A stretch of DNA of 64,000 nt, taken from contig OX104112.1 in NCBI GenBank assembly GCA_944474755.1, forward strand, positions 62,837,640-62,901,639. Direction: 5' to 3'. Of this stretch, positions 37,320 to 49,428 are shown piece by piece (position 1 is the first letter of the stretch; each line of letters begins with the position of its first letter). Below the pieces are notes generated by a model. It had not been told where the DNA came from and made no database searches. It saw nothing but the letters and a program-made list of their open reading frames with translations. Origin of the DNA: Limnoperna fortunei. Its lineage: Eukaryota > Mollusca > Bivalvia > Mytilida > Modiolidae. A program made the translations under genes and the position numbers.

Positions 37320-37830
37320 TGTTCACAATGGTTCAGCTTATGCTCCTTTTGTAGAAAAAGAAGAGTACTTTTTGAAATCAATAATTATTTCCTCGAGATA
37401 TTCAGCGTTTTGAAATATGGCAGTTTTTAAATTTTGAAAGGGCGATTTACCATACTAATACTGACCTTAATTAGTACGGAAGTGTTCTTTAGGAACAATC
37501 GATTGTTATCTGCTCGAAATCCTTCGGGTGATGTCGTCTGCAGTTAAGGCAGGAAAAGTCTCGCGGTTTGTCCGAATACCATTGAACGTCACGAAAGCAG
37601 ACGAACATTTGTAAACATCGCAAGGTCCCTTTAGAAACAAAAATGGCTGACTAATGTAAAATTCCCATACCAAAATTCAAGGACAATTATAACAACTTAA
37701 CAACAGAGGCATATTATAAAACATGGACAGGTACGATGTATCTACATTTTTTCTACTGAATTTTCATAATAAAAAGGTAAAATATAGAATAATGAAAAAA
37801 TGCAAGCAAACTAATTTTTCCAAAGGGGGG
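37320..37830 (+). repeat. Dispersed repeat family E, right part
   Basis: Matches 50480-50930 in direct orientation, sharing TCAGCTTATGCTCC, ATTATTTCCTCGAGAT, GGAACAATCGATTG, AAAGCAGACGAAC and ATGGCTGACTA blocks. Confidence 0.7.
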
Positions 37831-38835
37831 GATTGGCATTCAGTATAATTTATTGCATTAAATGCTCTGAATGTGTTGAAAAATACATTGGACAACCCCG
37901 CAGGCCGACCGTCAACAAATTAGAGACCACACCTACTGACAAATGCTACCAACCTAAATCATGTGAAGACGGGTTTTTTTTTTAAATAATCCCCCTTTAC
38001 AAATAGTTGAAAACGTATTTATTAGAAAAGTTAAGGAAACAATCTTTAAAAATTTTAAACCATCGCTAAATGGACGGTTATTATTAAAAATATTAATTGT
38101 TATATATTGTATGTGTATTTTTTAAGTTATCTTCTTTTATGTTACTTAACAAAATAATAAGTGTGAAGTGCTCATTAAGACCCACTGTAGAACAGAAGTC
38201 AAATTGAATGTTCTTCAGTCTGGTGCTTAATCGACAGTAGAACAAAAGCACGAAACAGACAATAATATCAAAACTACATGTCTAATTTTCCCGTGAACAT
38301 CATGCTAATTTCTGTGCGTTATGCAAATTTGTTTAAATTTTGATAATAAAATATTTCTAAATCACCGTTGATATCATGAGGCGAATAGGAACAAAACATG
38401 GAATGGATATGTTATCAGATTGTGTCTGCTATAACCCATGCAGCAGTCATTTTCGATGATCCCTTCAAAATTTTTTGTGTACCTTCACCGCATATAAAGT
38501 GGCTATTTTATACTTACAAAATTCAAATTCCGATTATAGTTATTGTGGAAACACATTTACGTCTTTTAAAAGATGTATTTTCATTGACTGTAGCCCTTTA
38601 GAATCTGTGGTTTTTAAAGTTTACTTTTGTCGTACTGAGGCGAAAGGAACGAATACTTGTTGTCTTTGTGATTGCCAGAAGTTTTTGTTGGCCTTGTGAT
38701 TGCGATAAGTTTTTCTAATTTTTAATTGATTAGCATTATTTCGTGTTCCGCGATCATTTTCTAAGGTTTTCAGGTTTAAGAGATTTTAATCAGGAGATTG
38801 AGTATTTTGTCGTAAATATTGTAAACATTATATTT
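37831..38835. other. Intron 4 sequence, nothing recognised
   Basis: AT-rich. Two overlapping short frames (38398-38699) have no domain and no supporting context. Confidence 0.5.
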
Positions 38836-39125
38836 CTTAAGTAGAAATTGTTATACCCCCCCCCGCAAACTTGTTTGTGGGGTATATAGAAATCACACTG
38901 TCTGTTAGCCTGTCCGTCTGTCCACATCCCTTGTAAAAGCAACTCCCCCTAAACCGCTTGATGGAATTTATTGAAACTTAGCAATAAAGAAAGTACATTA
39001 TATGTAGATGTGCATGAAAATTTTGTATTGACCTCGGATATCATTAAGGAGAGATTATTTGGACTTGAAAGCGAACCGGGGGTATCCCTTTGTGAGCGTG
39101 CTCACAGTCCACACTGGTTTTTATT
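38836..39125 (+). repeat. Dispersed repeat family F
   Basis: Begins with a hairpin, CCCCGCAAACTTG against TTGTGGGG, then GTATATAGAAATCACACTGTC and GTCCGTCTGTCC. This start is a pattern I associate with common bivalve repeats. No coding frame. Confidence 0.5.
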
Positions 39126-39299
39126 GAATTGTCCTTGAATGAGCTTTTATAATATGTCAAAGGTTTTTAAAGATTTTAAAAAATATATTAGAAATGGTTA
39201 TGCCCACTTTATATTGTTAGTAAGCAATTAATGTATTATTACCCAGGTTTAATAGGATTTAGTTGTTTTGATTCCATGTTGAAAGAGCTGTGAGTAGTA

Positions 39300-39440
39300 T
39301 TCCTACAAATGTCTGTTTAGGTTGGAGTAGATCACACCCTGCTTGCAGTAAGGCTTAAACCTGTCACGGCAGTGTTGACAAGCATGTGATGAAGAGTAGA
39401 TGCATACTCTTCATTAACATAAACTCCTAGGCCACCCCAG
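39300..39440 (-). mobile_element. SINE family B, old partial copy
   Basis: TTGGAGTAGATCACACCCTGC, AGTGTTGACAAGC and CTAGGCCACC on the plus strand match the reverse complement of the family B head region, with many substitutions. Confidence 0.45.
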
Positions 39441-39977
39441 GCTCAATTCCTGGGATATATACGTGTTTGTTAGTTAAATCCCTTGCCGTAGTATTAAATA
39501 GTGCTCTATATAAAATTAATGTTACAGATTTTGTGTAAACTTTACGCAAGGTAACCTTTAGGCGGTCTTTAAATAAATTTCTTCGGTAACAATAAATCCT
39601 TAAATAAATTAAAACCAAAACCTACAGCATACTTACTAACCGTTCAGGTTGTGGTAGAACTGTTCTGAATTTTACCTTGTTGTTCCGTGTTTTGGAATCG
39701 GGTCTGATTGATCCGCTTTCGTTATTCTTATTATAATATTTCAAAAGACAATTTTAAACACATTTAAAATCTGTAAAATGCAGACAAGATTGCAATTAAA
39801 GCATGTTTAAAATGGCACAGCATGGATTCACCATTGATGAAAATACAGTTTTAACCCCCAAACATTATGTGTAAAAAGAAATATTTGTTTATCTGGTATT
39901 AAGCGCTGTTGGATTGTTGAATGGCCATAATATTTGGATAGAAACAACTAATAATTAAATTTTATTTATCATTTCAG

Positions 39978-40280
39978 ACGCCCCAGACGTTACTGTGACT
40001 AATATTACCTATAACCAGGACACTGACACCAGATTAGTGACCTGTATCCCTGTTGGTAATCCTACTACATATACATACTATAGATGGCAGCACAAGTCTA
40101 CATATGGAGAACTGATACGTGAGTTAGTTGGAGGACAGAATGGTGTCCTGACATTACCAAGTGTCCCTGTAGAAGCCAGATACCAGGATAGTGGTGAATA
40201 TGTCTGTACAGCTGGTAATGGTATCACAGGCAGAGATGGGAAGATACAACAGACAGGATCTGGTTATGTTACTGTTAATG
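39978..40280 (+). CDS. IgSF gene exon 5: Ig domain 4
   Basis: 303 bp, phase 1 to phase 1, between the acceptor ATTTCAG and the donor GTATGA. It encodes 101 residues with the first cysteine in RLVTCIPVGNP, tryptophan in YYRWQHK, and the clear Y-x-D-S-G-E-Y-V-C motif around the second cysteine. One possible glycosylation site is NIT. A textbook I-set or C2-set domain. The junction codon with exon 4 is TAC. The open frame continues past the donor for a few codons, but that part is intronic. Confidence 0.87.
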
Positions 40281-41774
40281 GTATGATGGATCAATAGATT
40301 TAGAAATAATATATAAAATGTTGGGTTCCTATACAACATAAAACATTGTTTTTTACACTTATAAGGAATCAATAACGTTTATATTATACGAACGTTTGAA
40401 TTTTTTATCCCGATGTCCTTAATTCTGACAGAAATGCTTCTTGACTAGGATTTCACTATGGCAAGATTGAAGCCATCTACTTACAAACTGTACGGTCGCT
40501 AGTATGACATAGTTGAACGTGACGGAAAATCAGTGACATAAATAAGCATTGATTTGCTCCTTGAATTGTAACCATTTTTCCTCCTTACTGGATTATGACT
40601 ACTAATTTGAATGGCCATTGCTATCAGCTAGCGTCCGCTAAATATAATGTCGTTGTCACATACATGTATCATTGTCATGATAAACTCATTCTGCCCTAAA
40701 ACCAATGCGCCAGTCAGAACCAAATTTGCATGAATTTATCTAAATTATAATTAAATCTTTGTTTGCTTCTTCCTTTTTCTATTTGTGTAGCGCACATGCA
40801 AAAATCTCACTTAAACTCTGTTCGCCCATATATTTTTGGCGATTTGCTGAATATGCTACATATGGTTATATCTAGCAAATTCCAATAAAAATCATAATTA
40901 GAACCAAAGTAGGCATACATGTACCTATTCTTTCAAAAGGTGTAAATCAGTATGCTGTGCATTGTATAAACATACATTTCGGTAATTAAAAATACAGAAA
41001 GAAGCATCACATTACATTCTTTTTAGGTTTGAATTTATTACATTAAAGTTCATGTTGTTCAGATAACGTCATTTCTAAGGCAGTATCAGTTGTACCTACT
41101 ATAAAACATACGCTGAAATCGGTGTTTGTAGACAACGTAGTCACTTTTCTGTTGCTTGTCTGAAAATAAATCGTCTCCAGGTATGCAGGTCCCAGCTCTT
41201 TACTTTGTTGCACCAAAGAGCTCTAAACAATAAATGTACATTGTTACATGTACATTAGATATGACGGAAACTGTTACAAAAGCTGTGGAATTATTGTTAA
41301 GGTCTTTCCAACTTCCTGTGGGAATACCTCCTGTGGGAATACCATCTTGCTTTTGCTTTGCTTTATTTTTTCTTTTTTGCTAACTTTTACAACCAAACAG
41401 TTGATAAGTACGCATCATATCTTTCGCAAGTGTTGGGTATTGAAAGTCTATTCGGAAGTCATCCTGTGAAAACGACACAATTTTTCTTTTCTTTTTTCCC
41501 CAAACACTTAAAACCTTGTTATCGCGTAATCTCCGGAAATATAACAGATAGCAAAAACCGAAAATAGAGAAATGTAAAGGAACTTTTGAGACAGCTTTAT
41601 GACAGAATTTGGCTAAAACTTTCTGACAAGCGGAGGAGAGCGGTATCCCTAAAATGTTTCAAGGACTCCGCTTTTCGAAAACACATATAGTCTTCACCAT
41701 TGTTACAAGACACGTGACATGTACGTCAAGATAATCTAAAATTCAAAGTTCAGCAGTTACCTCTATCCGATGCC
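40281..41774. other. Intron 5 sequence, nothing recognised
   Basis: AT-rich; short frames at 41248-41567 have no domain. A local duplication of ACTTCCTGTGGGAATACC-type sequence is present near 41310-41343. Confidence 0.5.
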
Positions 41775-42006
41775 ACCAATCTTGTTATCATAAATAGTAG
41801 AAAAGCATATAGAAGATAGAATAAGGCAATAAATGGGAAAATACTCCTAACATTAAAACCTTCATTGGTATATTGAGTTTAAAACTGTTTGATGAACTGT
41901 TTTTGAGTTACAGACCTGAAACGTTTCGGTTAACCGGTTTTTGTCTGATAACTTCAAAACTGTTATAGATAATATAGTAAACATATAGGTTTAATATGAT
42001 CACAAA
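41775..42006 (+). repeat. Dispersed repeat family G, copy 1
   Basis: Matches 52358-52588 in direct orientation. Shared blocks are TCTTGTTA, AATAATGGGAAAATAC-like sequence, GAGTTACAG, GTTTTGGTTAA-like sequence and AGATAATATAGTAAACATA. Confidence 0.65.
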
Positions 42007-42028
42007 CTCAAGACCGTCAGTTTGATTT

Positions 42029-42286
42029 CTTGTTTGTTTGAATGGTGTTTAATGCAATTTTCAGCAATGTTTCAGCTTTATCATGGCGTCCAGTTTTTAA
42101 TGAGGGAGGAAGCTTGAATACCCGGAGAAAACCCCGACCTACGGTAGGAAAACTGGCAATCCTTGTCAATTTAGATTTGCGTCGAGCTCACCTTGACCGC
42201 AGTGAGACTCGATGCCGTAACCTCAGTGTTACAGACCACGTGCTAAATAGTTGACGAAATACCATAACCACTCTGCCACAAAGGCA
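42029..42286 (-). mobile_element. tRNA-derived SINE family B, full-length diverged copy
   Basis: Same order of blocks as the copy at 18770-19027. The plus strand shows TTTGTTTGAATGGTGTTTAA, CATGGCGTCCAGTTTTTAA, GTAGGAAAACTGGCAATCC and a degenerate tRNA-like head near 42215-42285. A short frame here (42042-42254) is a by-product. Confidence 0.75.
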
Positions 42287-42944
42287 ACCCTTAAGTTTGA
42301 ACCAATGCCAAGGTCATAACCATAATAAAAAGTACTTATCAACCATATTTTTTTTAGAATCAAGATGATTTTGTTTACTGAAATATTTCATTTTACAACA
42401 TGGAATGATATTTTGTCTTTGGTAACAGCCATAACGTCCTTAATAACCATATATTATTTTAACTGGGACCACCGAAATAGTTTATTGTGCCCCTAAAACT
42501 GGCCCAGCAACCTATGGTGTCTAGTTCAAAACAACAGAGTAAGAAAAATTACTTTCAAACAGGAACATTTACATGACCTTCTGAATGTTTTTGAACAATT
42601 AGTCATATCTTTAATTGTGGAGTTTAAATCTTTATTTCACATCTTCACAATTCAAATGTACACATCGGGTTTCAATTTACCAGTAAGAAAAAAACCCACA
42701 TGTTTGCATTTAGAAAGTTTAAAAGAGATACAGATTTCCTTTTTGAACGGTGTCTTCATTCTTCTACTACAAATATTTTTTTAAATATATTTTATTTTTT
42801 TCAACTAGAAATATTCAGAGACTATGGTCTAAGTCTGTCGGCATTGGTAAGCAATTAATTTTTTGAGTTGAACGTTTTTATCAAGTTAACTGATTGTTTT
42901 TATACATTACACAAATGTGGTCATGTGTTTACGGTAAAAAGGAC
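42287..42944. other. Intron 5 sequence, nothing recognised
   Basis: AT-rich, no supported feature. Confidence 0.5.
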
Positions 42945-43180
42945 TTGGTGGCAGAGTGGTTAAGGTAGTTAGTCACCTGCTAGTAACTAGTTGCTTGTCA
43001 GCATTGAGGTTGCGGATTCGAGCCCTACTGCATGTGTGCTCGAGTACATCTTTGATTGACACGGTTTGCCAAAGGTCGGGAGCTTTTATCGCGTACTACC
43101 GTTTTTTTTTCGCCCCCAATAAAAACTAGACGCCTTGAAATAAATAAAAAATGGTGTTACACCCTTAACAAACAAACAAA
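42945..43180 (+). mobile_element. tRNA-derived SINE family B, diverged copy
   Basis: Opposite orientation to the previous copy and 0.7 kb away. It begins GGACTTGGTGGCAGAGTGG, B box TTGCGGATTCGAGCCC, body AATAAAAACTAGACGCC, tail AACAAACAAAC. Confidence 0.7.
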
Positions 43181-45195
43181 TCACAATACGTTTTTGTTAT
43201 CAATGGGTAACCTCGCCACACTTGTGTTGGTAAACTGTTTGTAATATGAGTTTTTTTTAAGATTGTACATCTCACTTTAGTTTCTTATTATAATGCTTTT
43301 AGGACATTTCTTTTCTTATTTAAGTTGAAATTGATAAAATGCTTAAATGCTTAATTGTTATAACTATTGGTTGGGAATGCTTTGTTTTTCATTACTAAAA
43401 CAGAAATGAAGCAATTGTGTTTATCTCCTAAATACTCCTATGAGGCATTGCAATAAAAGGGTGAAAAAGACAAATAATCAACTTTTTCTCTATGAAGAAA
43501 ATTTTCATGTTCAGATTTTTAATTAGATTCCTAAAAAAAACCTGAGGAATATATCAACACATCGTCGTGATATAAAGGCTTTAAAATAGATCAATTGAAC
43601 GTTTCATGATTTAAATAGAATCTCAAAACAATCACGTTAATGTTGTACATTTTTTTGCGATCTATGGTCAAAAATTTACTTGTTTTTACTGACACATATG
43701 TTTGCGTTTGGCACGAATCCAATTGACTAATCGTTATTCCCAATGATCGGAAAGGTTGGCCAACATTTAAACATTTTTTCTAAACATGCTCCATAGATAT
43801 TGAATTCTAGTTCGGCTGTTGAATTGATATATTTTGGCAGATGCGAGCGGATTTTTATAACATCCACTTTAAATATGGTGACAAGTCATAGATTAGATCG
43901 CAGTGCTATCACATTTTGTTTGTTCCTCTGTCTAGTACACGGTCTGCAGGAGGAGCCCATGGTCTCTTCATCAATACGTACTTTTACCTCGAAGGACGTC
44001 AAATATATTATTAATAATATAGAATTATTGTAGTTCATATGTGTGTTTTTGTTACTCGTCATTTAGTTTAGGTTGCCGCTTCTTTGTGACAAAGTTGAGT
44101 TCAATAAGACGTTAACATATATTTTTTGTTTGCTTCCGTAGCAGCTTATCTTCCTTCTAATCACAATCTATGTTTATCCGTAGTTCCTAAATAACTGGTT
44201 CGACTTAAATCAAACCTGATTTAAATTTTCGTAACCCAGTTTCTTTATTTTGATATTGTTATGATATTTAACTACAGTACAACGAATTTCACACTGCACT
44301 TTTTTATCATTCTTTCTCAAAATAAAACTGCTTTTATACGATTATCTTTCTAAAAGACGGGTTTAAGCTGTTGTGTGTCACCTTTAATTTTTGTGTAATC
44401 GTGGGTCTGTGAAAAATTTTTATAAAAGTTTTTAAATCTTAAACCACAAACTTAATTGGATTTTTGAAATACTTTAGCTGTATTTTTGTGACGTACCGAC
44501 AGAAGGATTTTTCATAAAACATACAAAATTTATTTCAAGAGCTAACATAATCCGGGGAAAACTAATTACATTTGAACTTTTATTATTTCCAGCGGATATA
44601 TAGATTTTCGACCTGTTCGTTCGTTCATCCGTTCGTTTGTCCCACCTCGAGTTTACCTTTGCGTTGAAGCTTTTTTGTGAAGACAACATGATAAGGTCTT
44701 TTCAGTGATGAAAATCTGTTCGGTCGTGGTAAATATTTAATGATCAAGCGAACTGGAAAAAACTGGTGTTTACCAATATGTGCCAAGCCAAACGAACATC
44801 AGTGTCGCCGAGGCACATTTTCTTGTTTTGTAAATATTTTGAATGTATTTGTTTCTTCGTGTACGACAGCACATTATTAGTTATGCAGTAAATAAATACA
44901 TTTGTTCTCTGTAATACTGGAGCAATTTCCACAAAATTTAGTATGGATAAAACCACTCTATAACAGTCACATATAACAAAAAAAAACTAAATTATTTCCA
45001 TCCAAAGGCTCATTTTGTGCATCATTGATCATAGATCTAAAAACTCTTTCAAAATCAAATTTCAAAGCCACAAATATAATGTGTAGGTAAAGTAGGTTTG
45101 CTAGCATATTGGATACATTGTGACACGTTTGATAGCTTATTACACAGATCGATATACTTGCACAAAATTTATAAAACTTGTACATAAAATTTCAG
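43181..45195. other. Intron 5 distal part, nothing recognised
   Basis: AT-rich. Several 60-77 residue frames on both strands lack domains and splice context. Confidence 0.5.
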
Positions 45196-45537
45196 CTATG
45201 CCAGAATTTACAAATGGTAATAAAAAAACAGAATATGGAGAATTTGGAAAAGATGTGGACATACATGTATACGTGTACAGTCGTCCTAAATACACGTCAT
45301 TGAGTTGGTACAAAACAGCTACACAAATCTCAATGACTGCAAACAAGTATATATTGTCTGAAGCAGCTACTGTGATAACTGATACATTTCATGGAACCAT
45401 GTTACAGCTAGATGGTTATAGATTTACATTGACCATTAAAAACTTGGTGGAATCAGATTTCAATGTTAGCGATAGAGTTGAACTATCTAATAGTGTGGGT
45501 CAACCTGTGGTATATACAACATTACTAGTATCTGCTA
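45196..45537 (+). CDS. IgSF gene exon 6: Ig-like domain 5 without the disulfide
   Basis: 342 bp, phase 1 to phase 1, between the acceptor AAATTTCAG and the donor GTAAGT. It encodes 114 residues. The Ig fold is suggested by DVDIHVYVYSRP followed by SLSWYKTATQ (tryptophan retained), FTLTIKNLVESDF and VELSNSVGQP, an F- and G-strand pattern. Both canonical cysteine positions are replaced (YVYS and VELSN), so the domain would lack the usual disulfide. Membrane-proximal Ig domains of this kind occur in nephrin-like receptors. An open frame upstream of 45196 is intronic. Frame and phase join both neighbours. Confidence 0.8.
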
Positions 45538-46254
45538 GTAAGTGCGTTTGTAAATGAGGATGATAACGTGAAACACATAAGCCGTGTTTCTTTTTAGATC
45601 TAAGTTATGTAATGAGGGTAAATAATAAACATGATTATTTGTACAATGTTTAGTTGGGTTAGCAGCTCAGTTGACTACGACTTTAACATAATAATAATAA
45701 TGGCATGTTTCCATATGTGAAGCTATTATTGTTAAAAACAACATATATTCTATTTTGTATACCCATTCACAACCAATAGTTGCCAATCTCAGAAACAAAG
45801 ATGAAGTAAGTTATATATGTAAGGGGTACAATTGTGGCCATTTTAGTCATTCAAAGCGTTAAACAACGTTTAAAATCCATTTTAAAACACAAACTCGTAT
45901 ACAAGTATAAGAATTATTCATCTACTTTTACATGTATGTCATGGTGTGCTTTTGTATTTAGAAATAATAAATAATAACTGAAGTTCTCGGTACAACACGA
46001 AGAATGTTGATGAATATTTTTTAATGACATATGTTTCTTCAAGATTTGTATAATCCATAGCTTAAAAGTATAAAATACAGAACACTATGGATATGTCTAC
46101 ATGATTTAAAATAATTCTTTTAACGTTGTTATAGCTCACATAAAAACCTTGCATTGTGATTGGTTAGCAAGCCAACATGATTTATCACATTAGACCAGCC
46201 GTATACATAAAGCATATATATATATATATAATATAATATAATATAATATAATAT

Positions 46255-46557
46255 AATATAATATATACAAAAATGCTGAATTAGATTACTGTCAGATTAA
46301 TACGTATTGGTTACGAAAAATTCCATCGTCACACGCTAGTACACATGTACTATGTCTATGTCTAAGATTCACCCCGGTTAATGAAGCTATATTTTTATAT
46401 AGCGGATTTGGCCGAGGGGTCTAGACCGCTGGACATAGTGCAGGCGAATTGGTGCCACAGTGTCACAACGGTGTGAGTTCGAATCCCGCTGAGGGAAAGC
46501 AAAAATTTGACAGTGTTAAAAATCTAATTCAAACAGTGTTGGGCTTAATTTGTAGAC

Positions 46558-46592
<35 letters not shown>
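46255..46592 (+). mobile_element. tRNA-derived SINE family A inside the palindrome
   Basis: Same family as 24.6-25.4 kb, with B box AGTTCGAATCCCGCTGAGG near 46476 and flanking (TA)n and (ATATA)n tracts (46216-46262 and 46558-46592). It is present in the left palindrome arm only, so it inserted after the palindrome formed. The 76-residue frame starting at 46449 is a by-product. Confidence 0.85.
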
Positions 46593-46594
<2 letters not shown>

Positions 46595-47563
46595 CTATGG
46601 GGCCCCTGGGAATACAAATCATCATGGCAGCCTTCGTTCCGCTTTGAATGAAAAACTAACGAAGTGCAATAATGTCTAACTCGAAATTGGTTTAAACGAC
46701 GTAAATAAAATGATATGTAATTAGTTTGTTTAAATAACGTAAGGAAAATTATTTCAGAAACAAAACTACTCAAATATCGGCGACAGAAAGACTGAAAAAG
46801 GAGAGGTCTGGCCTTAAAATGTCAGTCGCAGGTCACAAATCTTGTATGATTTTGTTGTGTCCTCCATCAAAGTGTGTCAATGCACAAAATAATAAACGAG
46901 AAACGTAATCTCAAGAGAACTAAAAGTTAACAAACATGTACCTGCACTAACTGCATCAGCATGCATTCTTCAGTCAAGACATGTCGAAATCCGTTCATAT
47001 TAATTTTGATTTCCATCGTCCAAAATCCAATGAGATATTCATTTTAAAAGCATCAAAGTGACATTATCGTCAATTACTTGTTTTCTTATTTTAATTAACT
47101 TATCAACGTCCACATCCACAGAATATTTACATTTAAAAAGATAAATTTTCGCTGATATTTAATATATAATAACGTTTTCTAATTTTTGTTAAGTTGATAA
47201 TCAAACAAATATAATGTGTTTTTATATAACTTTGGTTATAAATCGTCTAAGCGTCATAAAAGTAATGATGGGGTGCCACATTTGACAATATGTATTGAAT
47301 ATATTTTTGTTTTACCAATAATACCGTAATTTGCCTAATTCCCGAGTGGAGTTTTGTTTTATAAAAACTATTAATAAAGAAGTATTTCAAAAAAATAATG
47401 CGTTCACCTAAAACGTGTATTTTCCAAAAGAAATACGGATAACAAAAGAAATTACGTTTTACATAGTTCTTTCTTAAATATGTGTTTTTCCCTTTAAATA
47501 TTTCTAATTTAAGATGTATCTAGAATTAGTAGTTATTCCGGTCTTAGACTGGGAATAGTATAT

Positions 47564-47678
47564 GTTATTCCAGTCTTAGACAGGGTATATAATGTCACAT
47601 TCACGGCTTAGGATTTATGGAATAAACATCCTAATCCGTAAATGTGACATTATATACCCTGTCTAAGACCGGAATAAC
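47564..47678. repeat. Central hairpin of the large palindrome
   Basis: GTTATTCCAGTCTTAGAC at the left pairs with GTCTAAGACCGGAATAAC at the right. The inner stem is built from TATAATGTCACATTCACGG and its complement. The loop is TTTATGGAATAAACA. A partial extra copy of the outer motif lies at 47532-47549. Confidence 0.9.
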
Positions 47679-48781
47679 TATTATATTATAGCACACATCT
47701 TAAATTTGGAATATTTTACGGGAAAAACAAATATTTAAGAAAGAACTAGGCCTATGTAGCGTTAATTTTTTTGGATACGTGATCAAGTTATCCGTATTTG
47801 TTTGGAAAATATACGCATAATATTTAAAAAAAAATGCATTTTTATTAATAGTTTTTATAACACAAAATGGGCAAATTACGTTATTATAGATAAAATCAAA
47901 ATATTGTCCCTTATGGCACCCCATCATTACTTTTATGACGCTTAGACGATCGAGGCCCATTCGGGATTTATAACTAAAGTTTATATAAAAACAAACTATA
48001 TTTTATTGAACATTAAATAAATAAAAATAAGAAAACATTCTTATATATTAAATAACAGCAAAAATTAACCTTTTTAAATATTAATCGTCTTCTGTTCAAT
48101 AAATAACCCAATTGTATCCTATAATGGGAAGTGTAAAGGTAAAAGTTTGCGAAGCACCAAAATCAATATCGGTGGAGCTTGTATTGGTTTTGATTGATGT
48201 GTGGATGTCGACGTTGATAAGTGAATCAAAATAAGAAAACTTTGATGCCATTAAAATGAATATCATTGGATTTTGGACGATGGAAATCAAAATGAATATC
48301 GACGGATTTTGACGATGTCTTGACTGAAGAGTGCATGGATGATGCATGTAGGTACTTACATGTATTTATTAACTTTAAGTGCGCTTGAGATCAAGTTTCT
48401 CGTTTGTTGTTTTGTGCATTGACACACTTTTATAGAGGACACTAAAATCATACAGGATTTGTGACCTGAGACTGACATTATTGACCCAGAACCACCCCCC
48501 CTTTTCCGTGCTTTCTATCGCTGATATTTGAGTAGATTTGTTTTTTAATTTACTTCCCTTCTGCTATTTAAACAAATATATTACATAATGTTCGGGTTAG
48601 ACATTGTTTCATTTTGTTAATTTTTCAATTGAAGCGGAACGAAGGCGGCCATGATGATTTGTTTTCCCAAGGGCCCCATACGGGATAAAAATATGCTTAT
48701 GTATACGGCTGTAGACGTATACATAGCCTTATGTATACGGCTTGCTAACCAATCAGAATGCAAGGTTTTATGTGAGCTTTT

Positions 48782-48896
48782 ATATAATGTCACATTCACG
48801 GCTTAGGACGTATATTCCATTCGCCTTCGGATCATGAAATATAAATCCTAATCAGTGAATGTGACATTATGTTCTCTGTCTAAGACCGGAATAACA
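48782..48896. repeat. Terminal hairpin at the palindrome's right end
   Basis: The same module as the palindrome centre: ATAATGTCACATTCACGGC pairs with GTGAATGTGACATTAT, followed by GTCTAAGACCGGAATAAC. This suggests that the module is a mobile hairpin element or the terminus of the larger element. No matching module is seen at the left outer end. Confidence 0.75.
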
Positions 48897-49161
48897 TGTA
48901 ATATATAGAATTATTATACCTCAGTTTCTAAATTAAACAGAATTAAAATGTACAATAATTCGATATTTTTATCATTACGTTTTGTAACTATTACCCGGCG
49001 TCGAACTATTTTCTAGTGAGTTTCAAATTGTTTTATATTCAGCCTTTAAGCAACCTTGTTGGTAAATTTCATTTTTATCACAAATTAGTGTGAACAGGTT
49101 GTTTTAATATCCGTTTATTTTGATGTTTTAAGTCATCCACATACTCCTTCATGCTTCACAG

Positions 49162-49428
49162 TACCAAGTTCTTCCGAGTCTAGTGTTTTACTTCAGTGGG
49201 AACCAGGATACAATGGGGGATATGAACAGACATTTTATGCAGAGTATCGGCAATTAGGATCTAACACTTGGATATCAGTCAAAATACCAGATACTAAACA
49301 GACCGGGAGACAAAACTACACCCTAAATGGATTACAGGATGGAACATTGTATGAATTAAGGATGTATGCTGAAAACAAGATAAATAAGAGTTTACCAACA
49401 GAAATTATCACATTAAAGACAATCAAAG
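49162..49428 (+). CDS. IgSF gene exon 7: fibronectin type III domain
   Basis: 267 bp, phase 1 to phase 1, between the acceptor GCTTCACAG and the donor GTACAC; it contains no start codon. It encodes 89 residues with FN3 landmarks: the proline near the start, the tryptophan in SVLLQWEPG, YAEYRQLGSNTW for strand C and C', YTLNGLQDGTLYELRMYAEN with the conserved L-x-P/D-G-T-x-Y-E-x-R-x-x-A-x-N pattern, and a closing strand IITLKTIKG. Possible glycosylation sites are NYT and NKS. The domain sits between the last Ig domain and the membrane, as in nephrin-like receptors. Confidence 0.88.

Larger units (their letters stand above)
46131..48780. repeat. 2.65-kb imperfect palindrome inside intron 6
   Basis: The left arm (46131-47620) and right arm (47622-48780) are reverse complements over almost their whole length. 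Matching plus/minus blocks are GCTCACATAAAAACC (46134) with 48754-48776; AAATCATCATGGC (46615) with 48650-48670; ATGTCAGTC..CAGGTCACAAATC (46819) with about 48445-48480; TTTCCATCGTCCAAAATCC (47011) with about 48270-48290; and GTAATGATGGGGTGCC (47263) with about 47915-47932. The left arm carries an extra SINE of about 375 bp. Arms are about 1.1 kb each. It has no clear coding frame. Confidence 0.9.

Noticed and set aside
45120..45195. Start of exon 6 at the upstream methionine
   Set aside because: A good acceptor at 45195 and the phase-1 rule put the exon start at 45196; the upstream part has no domain character.
47700..48347. Two minus-strand frames inside the large palindrome
   Set aside because: No domain; the mirrored arm does not keep the frames open, so there is no sign of selection on protein.
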